A stretch of DNA of 64,000 bases from Chloroflexota bacterium (GCA_021779955.1 JAJXZS010000035.1:62001-126000), one strand, 5' to 3'; positions 33,432 to 42,549 are shown, numbered from the stretch's first letter. Program-made: numbers and translations. The notes: generated from the letters alone by a model not told the origin.

Positions 33432-33622
33432 AAAATGTTGAAAAACGCGGAAATGTGTTTTGTCTCATTCCGGATGCCGCAGAACACCTGGCAGATGAGG
33501 CTCGCGCATCACACTCGCAAGATTGTGCAGTTCTTGAAAGCGGCAGCGCCAGTGTCGAATCCATCACCGCCATCCTGCTCCATCTGGCCAGCAGGCTCCT
33601 CATCCTGGAACAGCGCATGTAA
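33428..33622 (+). CDS. Small unknown protein, last gene of cassette
   Basis: 64 residues, helical at the C-terminus (ESITAILLHLASRLLILEQRM). GAGGTGA and the 4-bp overlap couple it to the previous gene. The hydrophobic heptad pattern could be a coiled coil. Function unknown. Confidence 0.45.
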   Translation: MKNVEKRGNVFCLIPDAAEHLADEARASHSQDCAVLESGSASVESITAILLHLASRLLILEQRM

Positions 33623-33677
33623 ACACCCCGACTAAACATCTTGTCGAATTTACGATACAATTGAACCGAGGTGTTAT

Positions 33678-34337
33678 ATGGCATCGCGACTGTATGTGCC
33701 CTATCTTGCGCTCAGATCTGCTGATAAAGACGAGTTGGTCGTCAATCCACCGGCGTATTGTTCGCATTGCAGCACCATTCCTGCCGAATATTACGAGACT
33801 CACGTTGTCAGGCTGCGGGCAAACCGAATTCCACACCGTTCGATCGGTCGAAAATTCCGCACCGAAAAGAAACTCATCGTACGCCTGCCGCTTTGCCGGG
33901 CTTGCTACCTCAACGATTATCTCACCTCGCCGGATGCCTACACTCACGATGATACCCCATTGGGTAAGGAAGCCAGGCGCACCACGTTGCTTTCGAACAT
34001 TTCTGGATTTACCGCCTCGATTGGGATTCTGTTGATCACCCCTTTCATCCCTGCCCTGGGCATACTCGCCTTCATCAAGTCCTACTGGTACGTTCTGGTA
34101 TCCCTCGGGTTCGTGATTCTGGCGGTGGCCTGGCTGCTTCAAAGAAGATCGATGCAGGCGGTCCGTGCCGAACTTGCGTCGCTGCGTCCAGGAGGATCCA
34201 AATACCCCCGTGCCCTGGTCTGGAACACACCCGTCGAAGGCGACTTGGAGTCGGGCAGCGTCATCCTCGAGATGAACATCGAAAATGAGACCTGGGCGGG
34301 TGATTGCGCCCGTATGAACGTCTGGCGGATCGAATAG
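33678..34337 (+). CDS. Unknown membrane protein with two CxxC pairs
   Basis: 219 residues. Cytoplasmic N-terminal domain with YCSHCSTIP and LPLCRACYLNDY, likely one zinc site; two membrane helices around 115-160; then a soluble tail (EGDLESGSVILEMNIENETWA). GAGGTG precedes ATG 33678. First apparent host gene after the phage cassette. Confidence 0.6.
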   Translation: MASRLYVPYLALRSADKDELVVNPPAYCSHCSTIPAEYYETHVVRLRANRIPHRSIGRKFRTEKKLIVRLPLCRACYLNDYLTSPDAYTHDDTPLGKEARRTTLLSNISGFTASIGILLITPFIPALGILAFIKSYWYVLVSLGFVILAVAWLLQRRSMQAVRAELASLRPGGSKYPRALVWNTPVEGDLESGSVILEMNIENETWAGDCARMNVWRIE

Positions 34338-34393
34338 GCAGCCAAACAGCCTATTTGACCGAATTCGAAGTGCAAACAGAAAGGATCTGACCC

Positions 34394-35041
34394 ATGAGAG
34401 CCATTTTGACCGATGAATCGACCCCCGTGTTCGCCGGCACCGAAGATCAATCTCTCTCGCTTGCCACCCTCCATCGCGATGAAGAATTCGAGCTTGGCAA
34501 CGTCACCCGCCAAAAAAGGAAGGTTTGGGTGGAAGTGACCCTCGATTCGGGAACCAGGGGGTATATCAGCGGCGATGCGCATATCTTTGCTCTCAAGAAG
34601 GTTCAACTCCTCGATTCAGAAGCTGACATGCGCGCGGAACCATCAAAAGGGTCTGCGCTGGTGAAAGTCATGCGCAAGGGAGATACCTTCCTCACGCTGA
34701 AAGTTGAAAAGACCGATGAGGGCGGTTGGGTGCGTGTGCGCGACCAGACCGACACGGAAGGCTACATCGCTGGCGGAACCAAGATCCGCATCCTGCAGCA
34801 GGTGCGCAAAGCAGACGCGCGCCGTACTTTGATCCTTGGCGGTTTGATGGCGGTCATTGGCATCGCTTTTGGCGTCTTCAGTTATCTCGGAAAACAGCAG
34901 GATACCATCTCTTACTATTTGGCTCTCGGTTTCATCATCTTCGGCGTTCTGCAACTCGCCCAGGGCTACATCCAATACCGGCAGGCGGTTGCCCAGGAGA
35001 AACAGGAACCCCAAAAGCCGGGTGGTTTTCAGACCAAATGA
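34394..35041 (+). CDS. Protein with two SH3-like repeats and C-terminal membrane helices
   Basis: 215 residues. Two SH3-type beta units: about 5-62 (TPVFAGTEDQS ... WVEVTLDSGTRGYISG) and 66-130 (ADMRAEPSKGSALVKVMRKGDTF ... WVRVRDQTDTEGYIAGG). Two membrane helices follow (145-165 and 172-192), then a basic tail. AAAGGA upstream, terminator directly downstream. No signal peptide, so the SH3 units may face the cytoplasm. Confidence 0.6.
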   Translation: MRAILTDESTPVFAGTEDQSLSLATLHRDEEFELGNVTRQKRKVWVEVTLDSGTRGYISGDAHIFALKKVQLLDSEADMRAEPSKGSALVKVMRKGDTFLTLKVEKTDEGGWVRVRDQTDTEGYIAGGTKIRILQQVRKADARRTLILGGLMAVIGIAFGVFSYLGKQQDTISYYLALGFIIFGVLQLAQGYIQYRQAVAQEKQEPQKPGGFQTK

Positions 35042-35044
35042 TAA

Positions 35045-35079
35045 AACAGGTGCGGTCGACTGACCGCACCTGTTATTTT
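35045..35079. terminator. Bidirectional terminator between convergent genes
   Basis: AACAGGTGCGGTC / GACCGCACCTGTT, 13-bp perfect stem with a 4-nt loop, followed by ATTTTG on the plus strand. Confidence 0.85.
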
Positions 35080-35094
35080 GATCTCCGATATTAA

Positions 35095-37398
35095 TCAACC
35101 AGGATTGAGGTACTCTTTGAGCAGCGGCAGACAGCGCTCGACCACTTCAGGATCGAATTGGATCCCTGACTGGCTTTGGATGTAGTCGATCGCGTTGGCG
35201 GGGCTCATCGGCGCACGGTAGGCTCTGTAGCTGATCAGCGCGTCGAACGTGTCGATCACGGCGAAGATCCGCGCGCTCAAGGGAATGGCTTTGGCCTTCA
35301 ATCCCTGGGGGTAACCGCTGCCGTCCCATTTCTCATGATGATAATACGGGATGTCCAGCGAAGGCCTCAGATAATCGATTGGCATGAGCATTTCGTACGC
35401 CAGGCGGGGATGCCTGCGCATGACCATCCACTCTTCCTCGGTCAGCGGTCCGGGCTTGTTGAGGATCTGATCGGGTACGGCAATCTTGCCAATATCATGC
35501 AGGATCACGCCGCGGCGCAAATGAGCAATGTCGTCGGCATGAAAGCCGAAAACTTCGGCGACCTTGACCATAATGTCGAGAACGCGAACCGTGTGACCTT
35601 CGGTATCCTTATCGCGCAAGTCGAGCAGGTTGATCCACCCGGTGAGTGTTTCATCATAGGCCCGGATCAGGTCCTGGTTCGAGCGCTGGAGTTTCTCGTA
35701 GTTCCGGCTGTTGTCAAGCGCGATGGAAGCCTGTTGCGCGAGCATGCCCAGAAAAATTGTCCAGTCTGCGTCGCGCGCCTGGTTGTCCTTCTGGTAGACT
35801 TCAAAAACGCCTTTGATCTGACCCTTCGAAACAAGGGGCGCTGCCCAATATTCCTTCAATTCCTGCTTTAGCATTCGTTTATAGAGCGCCGGCGAATGCT
35901 CCTTCACCTGGTCAAGCGTGGCATGTACGATTTTCTTGTCCAACACTTCACGATCGACCAGAACGAAATTCTGGATCACGGTCATGGGCATGCCGTCATC
36001 TTCGTCCCAACCGCCGCGGATGAAGAGCATCGGAGTCGAAAGGTCCGGATCAAAGAGCAGAATGTCTGCAGCATCCACCTCGAGGAGAGAAATTGCCTGT
36101 TCGATAAACATGCGGTAGGTGAGATTCAAATCGAAGCTCGAACTGATCGCCGAATCGATGAGGTGCAGCCCGTTCAACTTGCGCACATTGCTCTTGATCT
36201 TTTCGTCCTGGGCTTTATGCTCGGTCACATCGCGGGCAATACCTTCGAGTGTTGTGATTCCCTGAGCCTGGTCGATGACCGTGTTGGTGCGCACATCCAA
36301 CCAGACCGCCTCCCCCCTGGCGTTCAAAATCCGGTAGATGGGTAAGAAATCGTCTCTTGCGCAGCTCTTATCGACAAATTCTCTTACGTTATCCGGAGTA
36401 ATGGCTATGAGGTTGTACAAAAGGTTGTAATCGCGGTAAAGCGCTTCAGGTTGCAGGCCTAGTATCTTCTCCACCACGGGGCTGACATACTCCACTGCGA
36501 CATCGGGTCTGATACGCATCCTGAAAATAATATCCTGAGCGTTGTCGGCCAGCCTTCTGAAACGCTCCTCGCTCAAGCGCAGAGCCGCCTTTTCTTTCTC
36601 GAGCGCCTTGAGGTGATGCACATTCTCGAGTATCGAAGGCAGGCGGAAGAGGTACCCGGCATGCTTCACAAGGTAATCCGCAACGCCCTGGCGCAACGCT
36701 TCGACGGCGATCTCTTCGCTGCCCTGGCCCGTGATCACCACCAAGGGCAGGTCGTTTCCCAACCTCTCGCGCCAGGTCTGGATGAAGGCCATGGGCTGAT
36801 TCCCGTCTGGGTAGAGATCGAGCAAAAGCAGATCGTAGTCGGACGGATCTTCCGAGCAGGTGAGCACTTCAAGCGCTTCAAGCTCATTGTCTGCTCTTTC
36901 GATCAGAATATTGGGAGCGTATAGGTTGATGTGCCGCCGCATCAAATCATATTCTGCGGCATTGGCTTCGACGCAGAGCACTTTGATCGGCGTGGCGTTA
37001 ATTGTGCGGGCTTCGTTAAAGTGGGTGAGTGCACGGTACAAAGACGCGGGCAACTGCCTGATCATTTCAGGTTTCGAGGAGAGATAGTCGTCTGCGCCGG
37101 CCTTCAACGCCGCTACGGCGGCTTCTTCGCTGCCCTGTTCGGCCAGCAAAACCACGGCCATGGGCAGTTCGCGTTTGCGCACATCGGTGAGCAGCGCCAG
37201 GCCGCTTCCATCCGGCAGCGCGACATCACTCAACAGGATCTCTGGCAATTTCGCACTGCGGGAAGCCAATACTTCGTGCGCCCTTCGCGCATCCGCAGCC
37301 ACTTCGACATTAAAACCCAATTCAGACTTGAGCAGCACTGGGAGTATCCGTTCGAGTTCTGCTGGATTGTCTTCTACATAAAGGATATCGATTGCCAT
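35095..37398 (-). CDS. REC-REC-PAS-GAF-HD-GYP cyclic-di-GMP phosphodiesterase
   Basis: 767 residues. Receiver 1 (about 4-120; phospho-Asp in LLSDVALPDG), receiver 2 (about 138-265; LLLLDLYPDG), PAS (about 280-400; FRRLADNAQDIIF), GAF (about 425-570) and a C-terminal HD-GYP domain. The HD-GYP keeps all signatures: H-x-x-R-V, VILHDIGKIAVPD, YHHEKWDGSGYPQGL and IPLSARIFAVID. Family members cut c-di-GMP to GMP or pGpG. A kinase input is expected from elsewhere, since none is adjacent. Cytoplasmic. A second HD-GYP protein lies at 54293. Confidence 0.9.
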   Translation of the reverse strand: MAIDILYVEDNPAELERILPVLLKSELGFNVEVAADARRAHEVLASRSAKLPEILLSDVALPDGSGLALLTDVRKRELPMAVVLLAEQGSEEAAVAALKAGADDYLSSKPEMIRQLPASLYRALTHFNEARTINATPIKVLCVEANAAEYDLMRRHINLYAPNILIERADNELEALEVLTCSEDPSDYDLLLLDLYPDGNQPMAFIQTWRERLGNDLPLVVITGQGSEEIAVEALRQGVADYLVKHAGYLFRLPSILENVHHLKALEKEKAALRLSEERFRRLADNAQDIIFRMRIRPDVAVEYVSPVVEKILGLQPEALYRDYNLLYNLIAITPDNVREFVDKSCARDDFLPIYRILNARGEAVWLDVRTNTVIDQAQGITTLEGIARDVTEHKAQDEKIKSNVRKLNGLHLIDSAISSSFDLNLTYRMFIEQAISLLEVDAADILLFDPDLSTPMLFIRGGWDEDDGMPMTVIQNFVLVDREVLDKKIVHATLDQVKEHSPALYKRMLKQELKEYWAAPLVSKGQIKGVFEVYQKDNQARDADWTIFLGMLAQQASIALDNSRNYEKLQRSNQDLIRAYDETLTGWINLLDLRDKDTEGHTVRVLDIMVKVAEVFGFHADDIAHLRRGVILHDIGKIAVPDQILNKPGPLTEEEWMVMRRHPRLAYEMLMPIDYLRPSLDIPYYHHEKWDGSGYPQGLKAKAIPLSARIFAVIDTFDALISYRAYRAPMSPANAIDYIQSQSGIQFDPEVVERCLPLLKEYLNPG

Positions 37399-37546
37399 CC
37401 GGATCTTTTTAAAACCTCAACCATCTTCCGGTCGTCCGTCTCGACCGTTAAACCGAAATTGACAGCATGAATTGTGAGCATTCCATACAAGGGAAGCAGT
37501 ATATACCATTAAGATGGCTTTTGTATAGATGATAATCAGCCTGTTT

Positions 37547-37936
37547 CTACGCAGGTGGCTGCGCAGCCGCTGAATCGTCCTTCGGTTTAGTGGAGTCAGT
37601 CTCCGCTCCCGTTGGATCAGCTTTCGGTTCAGCAGGATTAGTTTCCACTTTCTCCGGGACAGGGTGTAACTCGACTGGATCGTTGAGCGATTGGTTCAAT
37701 GATTTGATCGCGTTCAGGCTCTCCTCGATCTGGGCTTCCTTCATGATCTGGCGTGGGAATTCCTTGATTTCCTTCGACGTTCCCACCACTGACTGCCACA
37801 ACTCTGATTTACTCATCTTGTACAGCCAGCGACCTGCCTTACGCGAATACTTGACCATATCCTGCGGGCCAAAAATAATCACCGCCAGGATCAGGATGAA
37901 GAACAACTCTAAAGGACCAATATTGAAGATTTCCAT
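37547..37936 (-). CDS. tatB: TatB-like twin-arginine translocase component
   Basis: 129 residues: N-terminal membrane helix (PLELFFILILAVIIFGPQDM, with the F-G-P hinge of TatA/B), amphipathic helix (KYSRKAGRWLYKM), and a Glu/Pro/Asp-rich tail. The longer amphipathic/tail region than its neighbour favours TatB. Third gene of a tatC-tatA-tatB cluster on the minus strand. Confidence 0.75.
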   Translation of the reverse strand: MEIFNIGPLELFFILILAVIIFGPQDMVKYSRKAGRWLYKMSKSELWQSVVGTSKEIKEFPRQIMKEAQIEESLNAIKSLNQSLNDPVELHPVPEKVETNPAEPKADPTGAETDSTKPKDDSAAAQPPA

Positions 37937-37968
37937 TTAACTGTAAAACAGCCGTCAACGCCGGACCA

Positions 37969-38172
37969 TCAGGAGTTTTTGCCAGAGTCTCCGGTCTTTG
38001 ATGTGTCGTCTTTGGGCGTTTCCTCATCCTCACCGCTCAAGCCTTTGCGGAACGACTTGATGCTCTTGCCGAGCTCCTCAGATACCTTCGAAATCCTTCC
38101 CACGCCGAACAGGAGAAGAACCACCACTAGAATAATCAGGATTTCGGGCAGACCTATTCTTCCACCAAACAT
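37969..38172 (-). CDS. tatA: TatA twin-arginine translocase pore protein
   Basis: 67 residues: short N-terminus, membrane helix (LPEILIILVVVLLLFGVG), hinge, amphipathic helix (SEELGKSIKSFRKGL) and acidic tail. Here the usual F-G-P hinge reads FGVG. Length is typical for TatA/E. Lies between tatC and tatB, 17 bp after tatC. Confidence 0.85.
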   Translation of the reverse strand: MFGGRIGLPEILIILVVVLLLFGVGRISKVSEELGKSIKSFRKGLSGEDEETPKDDTSKTGDSGKNS

Positions 38173-38189
38173 ATTAACCTCCTACGCCA

Positions 38190-38924
38190 TTATCGGGCGA
38201 AAACCGACATCAACACACTTAATAAGTATAACCCAATCATGGGCACCATCAACAAAGCCATATTGACAGGGTCGACAGTGGGCGTGATCACCGCTGCCAG
38301 CACTGCCGACACGATCACAGCGATTTTCCAGCCCTTGAGCAGGAGCTTTGGCGTCACAATATGGAGCTTTGCCAGGATGAAAATGACCAGCGGCGTCTCG
38401 AAGCTGATCCCAACCCAAAACATCAGGCTGGTAATGAAGTTGATGTAATTCGAAAGCCTGGGCACTGTGGTCACCCCAAGGAATTGCACCAGGAATGGCA
38501 CCGCTCCAGGCAGCATCACCAGGTAAGTGAACGCAACGCCACCAACGAACATCACAAAAAGGAACGGGATGGCAAGAAACAGCCATTTGCGCTCTCCCTG
38601 TTTCAACCCCGGGATAACGAATGCCACGATCTCGTAAAGGATCAGCGGAAATGCCAGGATGAAGCCGCCCAGGAGCGAGACACGCATGAAAACGCCGACG
38701 TTCTCGGTGATTTCGATGGACTGCAGTTTTTTCAGTCCGCCGATGGGGATGGCCAGGAAAGCGATCACTTTGTCGGCAATCAGGAAATTGACGAGCACCC
38801 CGATGCCCAGCCCAACGAGCATCACAAGCAGGCGCTTACGCAGCTCGCCGATATGCTCGAAGATGGTCATTTCTTTAGGGCCCTCTGTTTTGGTTGTGGT
38901 GTCCATGGGTTGTTTTTGAGTCAT
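38190..38924 (-). CDS. tatC: TatC twin-arginine signal receptor
   Basis: About 244 residues and six membrane helices. Conserved TatC start MTIFEHIGELRKRLL (E-H-I-x-E-L-R-x-R, the signal-peptide binding loop) follows a short hydrophilic extension. The start is uncertain: ATG 38924, ATG 38906 and TTG 38957 are in frame, none with a strong ribosome site; 38924 is chosen for its AAGG upstream. First gene of tatCAB. Confidence 0.88.
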   Translation of the reverse strand: MTQKQPMDTTTKTEGPKEMTIFEHIGELRKRLLVMLVGLGIGVLVNFLIADKVIAFLAIPIGGLKKLQSIEITENVGVFMRVSLLGGFILAFPLILYEIVAFVIPGLKQGERKWLFLAIPFLFVMFVGGVAFTYLVMLPGAVPFLVQFLGVTTVPRLSNYINFITSLMFWVGISFETPLVIFILAKLHIVTPKLLLKGWKIAVIVSAVLAAVITPTVDPVNMALLMVPMIGLYLLSVLMSVFAR

Positions 38925-39048
38925 CAACGATCGAAATCGCCTTACCTGTAAAGTCAAGTCGTTACCACAATGTTGCGCTTCATTATATCATCCCGAAGCA
39001 AATTATTTCGAATCGATCCGGTCACCTGTCAATAGCAGATTACCTGTC

Positions 39049-40476
39049 CTATGTTCCCGGTATGGACGCGGGGCCTGGAGTTGGACGTTCAGGCAAGACC
39101 AATGCGGGCAGAGGATTCTGTTCGAAATCGAAATCGTTGAGCAAATCACCCAGGCCGGCTACATTTTCGCGTACCGTTGGGCGGGGGTCTGCGCGCCCGT
39201 CCGTCCGCGGATCGAGCCTCTGTCCATCCAGAAAGATATCTTCGATAAACTTGAGATAAGCATCGAAACTCAAGGTTTGATGGTCGACATACCCCTTCTT
39301 AACCCAGGGACTGATCACCATGGCTGGCACCCGCAAGCCATAACCATTCTCGTCAATCACAGGAGGAACTACATGATCATAAAAGCCGCCCCAATCGTCC
39401 CAGGCGATGAAGATCACAGTGCTATCCCAGGCGGGTCCCTGCATGATGGCATTGATCAGTGAGGTGACATATGCCTGCCCGTTACTGACAGATGCTGGAG
39501 GATGTTCGCTCACCTGGAGCTCGGGAATGACCCAAGAAACTGAAGGGAGATTTCCGGTTTTCGCATCAATGAAAAATTTCGCCACCGTTTGAATATTACC
39601 CAGTTGTCCGTCCTCTTTTACTGTATCAAATCCTGGAAGCGGACTTAGAATACCCGTCATATTTCGACTCTGCGGCTTCGACTCACATAAGAGCTTCTCT
39701 TGTGAACAATCCGCCACAGAACCTTCCCCCAGGTAATAGATCCATGACACATTTGCTTTATGGAGCAGATAGGTAATGTCTGTCCAGGCGTAATCGGCTT
39801 CTGCATAATTGTTCGTGTCCGGCCCGTTGATGGAATTCGTACAGCTCATTGGGTCTCCGGGTATTGTGCAATTGGCGGACCACCCGGAAAGCATGAACAG
39901 GTGGGAGGGCAGACTCCACGAGCCGACCGGCTCGAACATGCGGTCCTGGATCACGAATTTCTTTGCATACATCCAGTAATTCGGAATCTCACGGGCGTCG
40001 TGCCAACCCATCACATCCGGTGTAGCCGCAGGGTCACAGCCAGGCGATGTTGTGTTTTTGCAGGCCTTTTGAGCAATTCGGTAATTGGCGACGAATCCAT
40101 CCATCTTGCCGCCGTCGATTGCCGATTGGGCGCTGACCGCGCCGTGAGGACCACCGGCGTTGAGATCATTGGAATCATGATAAGGCTTTACGCATAACTT
40201 CGTACTTGGGTCAGGCATGCATGCGGTGGGGACGCCATCCACCATGGGTATTCCGTCAACCCCCGGAAAAGTGCCGAAGTATTCATCGAAAGATCGATTT
40301 TCCTGCATGATGATGACGATATGCTTGATCTTCTGCCTGGCCGTGGCCAATTTCGCGGGCACGGCCGTGCCGCCGGGTGTTTCAGTCGTCTGTCCGCCGG
40401 CACCGCCAGGAAAAGTACAAGATGCCAGGATCAATGCGCCAATACATAACCCTGCGATGGATTGTTTGGGAATCAT
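39049..40476 (-). CDS. Phospholipase C/acid phosphatase-like phosphoesterase lipoprotein
   Basis: 475 residues from ATG 40476 (AGGGG upstream), chosen because it starts the lipoprotein signal (SIAGLCIGALILASC, lipobox LASC). KHIVIIMQENRSFDEYFGTFPGVDG is the metal- and phosphate-binding signature of the phosphoesterase family (PF04185 type) that includes bacterial phospholipase C and AcpA. Later acidic/His residues (WDDWGGFYDHVVPP) complete the site. Surface-exposed. Lies upstream of the tat genes on the same strand, but the lipobox suggests Sec export. Confidence 0.8.
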   Translation of the reverse strand: MIPKQSIAGLCIGALILASCTFPGGAGGQTTETPGGTAVPAKLATARQKIKHIVIIMQENRSFDEYFGTFPGVDGIPMVDGVPTACMPDPSTKLCVKPYHDSNDLNAGGPHGAVSAQSAIDGGKMDGFVANYRIAQKACKNTTSPGCDPAATPDVMGWHDAREIPNYWMYAKKFVIQDRMFEPVGSWSLPSHLFMLSGWSANCTIPGDPMSCTNSINGPDTNNYAEADYAWTDITYLLHKANVSWIYYLGEGSVADCSQEKLLCESKPQSRNMTGILSPLPGFDTVKEDGQLGNIQTVAKFFIDAKTGNLPSVSWVIPELQVSEHPPASVSNGQAYVTSLINAIMQGPAWDSTVIFIAWDDWGGFYDHVVPPVIDENGYGLRVPAMVISPWVKKGYVDHQTLSFDAYLKFIEDIFLDGQRLDPRTDGRADPRPTVRENVAGLGDLLNDFDFEQNPLPALVLPERPTPGPASIPGT

Positions 40477-40727
40477 GGTGCCTACCCCTGCTTTCCTAAG
40501 CGCGAAAGATGCTCGTGATTTCTCCTTCAATAATAACCATCAGGATTGATGGTTACAAGATTTTTCAACAAAGCTCTAGCCCGCATCTGATTCAGTTTTC
40601 CGTATTGACAGAAGGCCAGATTATTGTAAATATGTTTATAAAGATCGGCCTTGGTAGATGCAGGCTTAATCATCGGTCCATTAGGGGGCTTTCAAATTCA
40701 ATCAGAATTCTCTTGTCGAGGGATAAG

Positions 40728-42197
40728 ATGGCACATCAGCAAGTTGCACTCCAGGGAAGCAATAAAGGAGCAATCACGAAGCCGGTTCGCAGAGATGGGT
40801 TGATCATCTTTCTCTTGCTTGCCTTGGTTTTCGGCTACTTCTACCAGGATGGCGGTTGGAACGAAAATTCAAGGTACAGCTTGATCTTCGCCACAGTCGA
40901 ACAGGGAACTTTCAAGATCGATAATTACTACAATTCGGCAGGTTCGGCGACGGGAGACTACGCATCGTACAAGGGTCATATCTACTCGGACAAATCCATT
41001 GGCCCGGCATTGCTCGGCGTTATCTTCTACGAGCCCATCTACCAGTTTAACCGGTTGACCCATGCTCTGAGCCGTGAAACTGTCAAAGAGATCCTGGTGT
41101 TTCTGGTCATCGGCATACCGGCAGCCATTGCCGGCAGCCTGATGTACATTCTGAGCTACTATCTCACCCGCAGACGGATTCGATCTTACCTGGCCACGCT
41201 CGCCATCGCCCTGGGCACACTTTATTTCCCCTTCGCCATCGTCCTTTTCAGTCATACGCTAACCGCCGCATTGCTCTTTTCAGCCTTCTTTATGATTTTC
41301 TTCCTGAGTGAGTCACCGTCGAAGAAGAAGAATGTCTATCTGTTTCTGATCGGCTTGATCCTCGGATTCGCGCTGATCAGCGAATATCCGGCCGGGATTG
41401 TCATCGTGGTGCTTGTGGTCTATTACTTTTTGGTGATCTGGAAAAGGCGCGAGTACCGCAACGCTGCATCCGTGCTGCTGCCGGCCCTGGGCGGCTTGAT
41501 CCCCATCGCGATGCAGCTCGTCTACAACGGCATTTGCTTCGGCAGCGATTTCTCGATCGGGTACGAGCACCTGGTCAATCAGTTCTTCAGCGCTTCGATG
41601 AGCCAGGGACTGGAGGGCATCTCGTGGCCTAGATTGAGCGTGATGTACGACATGACTTTCCAACCGACCGTGGGCATCTTTTGGGAATCGCCCGTGCTGC
41701 TCCTGGCTTTTGCAGGCGCAGCGGTGATGTTCATCCGGAAGCTCTACAGGCGCGAAGCCGTCGTGGCAGGCGTATCCATCCTGGCATATATCATCATTCT
41801 CTCGGGTTATTTCATGTGGTGGGGAGGTTACTCGGTGGGACCCCGTCAGATACTCCCCATGCTGCCGTTTTTCCTCATCTTTCTGATCTTCGTGCCCAAG
41901 GCGCTCGATTGGCTCTTCGTGCCTTTGACCGTGGTATCCATAGGGCAGATGGTCATCGCAGCGGCCAGCACCGTGGAGACGCCGGATACATATGCGGCGC
42001 ACATCAGTTCTCTGCGCTTCTTCCAGTATTCCAACATTTGGAGCTACGACTGGAAACAACTCTTAAACGGCTATTTCAACCAGAACCTGGGTCACAGCGT
42101 GCTGCACCTGAAAGATTTCGCCAGCCTCATCCCCCTGCTGGTCATTTTCGTGGTTATCAGCACCGTCTTCTTCTGGAGAGAGATAAAGAAGAAATAG
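40728..42197 (+). CDS. Multi-pass membrane protein, GT-C glycosyltransferase-like
   Basis: 489 residues from ATG 40728 with GAGGG upstream; earlier in-frame codons read as non-protein. About ten membrane helices. The first extracytoplasmic loop (NENSRYSLIFATVEQGTFKIDNYY and YSDKSIGPALLGVIFYEP) is typical of a family common in Chloroflexota and Actinobacteria, related to mannosyltransferases. Unlike the pair at 1-3189 it lacks the C-terminal soluble domain. Substrate unknown. Confidence 0.55.
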   Translation: MAHQQVALQGSNKGAITKPVRRDGLIIFLLLALVFGYFYQDGGWNENSRYSLIFATVEQGTFKIDNYYNSAGSATGDYASYKGHIYSDKSIGPALLGVIFYEPIYQFNRLTHALSRETVKEILVFLVIGIPAAIAGSLMYILSYYLTRRRIRSYLATLAIALGTLYFPFAIVLFSHTLTAALLFSAFFMIFFLSESPSKKKNVYLFLIGLILGFALISEYPAGIVIVVLVVYYFLVIWKRREYRNAASVLLPALGGLIPIAMQLVYNGICFGSDFSIGYEHLVNQFFSASMSQGLEGISWPRLSVMYDMTFQPTVGIFWESPVLLLAFAGAAVMFIRKLYRREAVVAGVSILAYIIILSGYFMWWGGYSVGPRQILPMLPFFLIFLIFVPKALDWLFVPLTVVSIGQMVIAAASTVETPDTYAAHISSLRFFQYSNIWSYDWKQLLNGYFNQNLGHSVLHLKDFASLIPLLVIFVVISTVFFWREIKKK

Positions 42198-42259
42198 AAT
42201 GCCGTGCCAAACAAAAAAAGACACCTTTCAGTGCCTTTCTCGCTTGGAGAACCTTACGC

Positions 42260-42340
42260 TGCTCGCTTCTCGAATCTCGGTTCTCGGCTCTCGCTCTTCC
42301 TGATTACTCTTTACTTATTACTAATCACTCTGTACTTCCA
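42260..42340. repeat. Heptamer-period degenerate repeat (best copy)
   Basis: Eleven units in unbroken phase: CTCGCTT, CTCGAAT, CTCGGTT, CTCGGCT, CTCGCTC, TTCCTGA, TTACTCT, TTACTTA, TTACTAA, TCACTCT, GTACTTC. The CTCG block passes into the TTACT block without losing register, exactly as at 8671. Confidence 0.7.
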
Positions 42341-42414
42341 GTAAGCGCGAACACTAAAGCGTGCTTCGCCAGGGACTCGAATACTTCCTCCCCGAACGGG
42401 GTGCCCAAACCATT

Positions 42415-42442
42415 GGAAACAAAAAGACACCTTCCGGTGTCT
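42415..42442 (-). terminator. Terminator downstream of the left tRNA-Lys
   Basis: On the minus strand AGACACC-GGAA-GGTGTCT then TTTTTGTTT. It lies ~36 bp past the 3' end of the tRNA and was probably the original tRNA terminator. A weaker related copy is at 42213-42234. Confidence 0.75.
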
Positions 42443-42445
42443 CAT

Positions 42446-42477
42446 CCCTAATTACTTTTTACTCATCACTTCCTGAG
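42446..42477. repeat. Short heptamer-period repeat at element boundary
   Basis: AATTACT, TTTTACT, CATCACT, TCCTGAG in phase, ending at the first base of the direct repeat. Confidence 0.45.
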
Positions 42478-42549
42478 TGAGCGCGAAGGGGCTCGAACCC
42501 TTAACCAATGGCTTAAAAGGCCACTGCTCTACCATTGAGCTACGCGCCC
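42478..42549 (-). tRNA. tRNA-Lys(UUU), left copy without its promoter
   Basis: 72 nt on the minus strand: acceptor GGGCGCG / CGCGCTC, D-arm GCTCAATGGTAGAGC, anticodon stem GTGGC / GCCAT with loop CTTTTAA (anticodon UUU), T-arm AAGGG-TTCGAGC-CCCTT, discriminator A, CCA not encoded. The sequence is intact, but upstream (42564 on) is element DNA lacking the TTGACG/TAGAAT promoter found at the right copy. Confidence 0.93.

Larger units (their letters stand above)
24096..33622 (+). mobile_element. Phage head/lysis cassette (cryptic prophage or gene-transfer-agent-like)
   Basis: Twelve same-strand genes: two small helical proteins, large terminase, GH25 lysozyme, portal, protease-capsid, holin-like, unknown, connector-like and four late structural-type unknowns. 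Genes overlap or abut as in phage late operons. No integrase, repressor, replication, tape-measure or tail-sheath gene is visible, and no att repeats frame it. Two spacers inside (26184-26345 and 30312-30578) carry the host's heptamer repeat, suggesting long residence. Composition matches the host. Confidence 0.7.

Noticed and set aside
24096-33622. Attachment repeats framing the phage cassette
   Set aside because: No direct repeat or tRNA seen at its ends; the heptamer repeats nearby occur across the whole window.
42360-42415. tRNA-like T-arm sequence (GTATTCGAGTCCC on the minus strand)
   Set aside because: No matching acceptor or anticodon stem could be drawn; similar to tRNA only in the T-loop.
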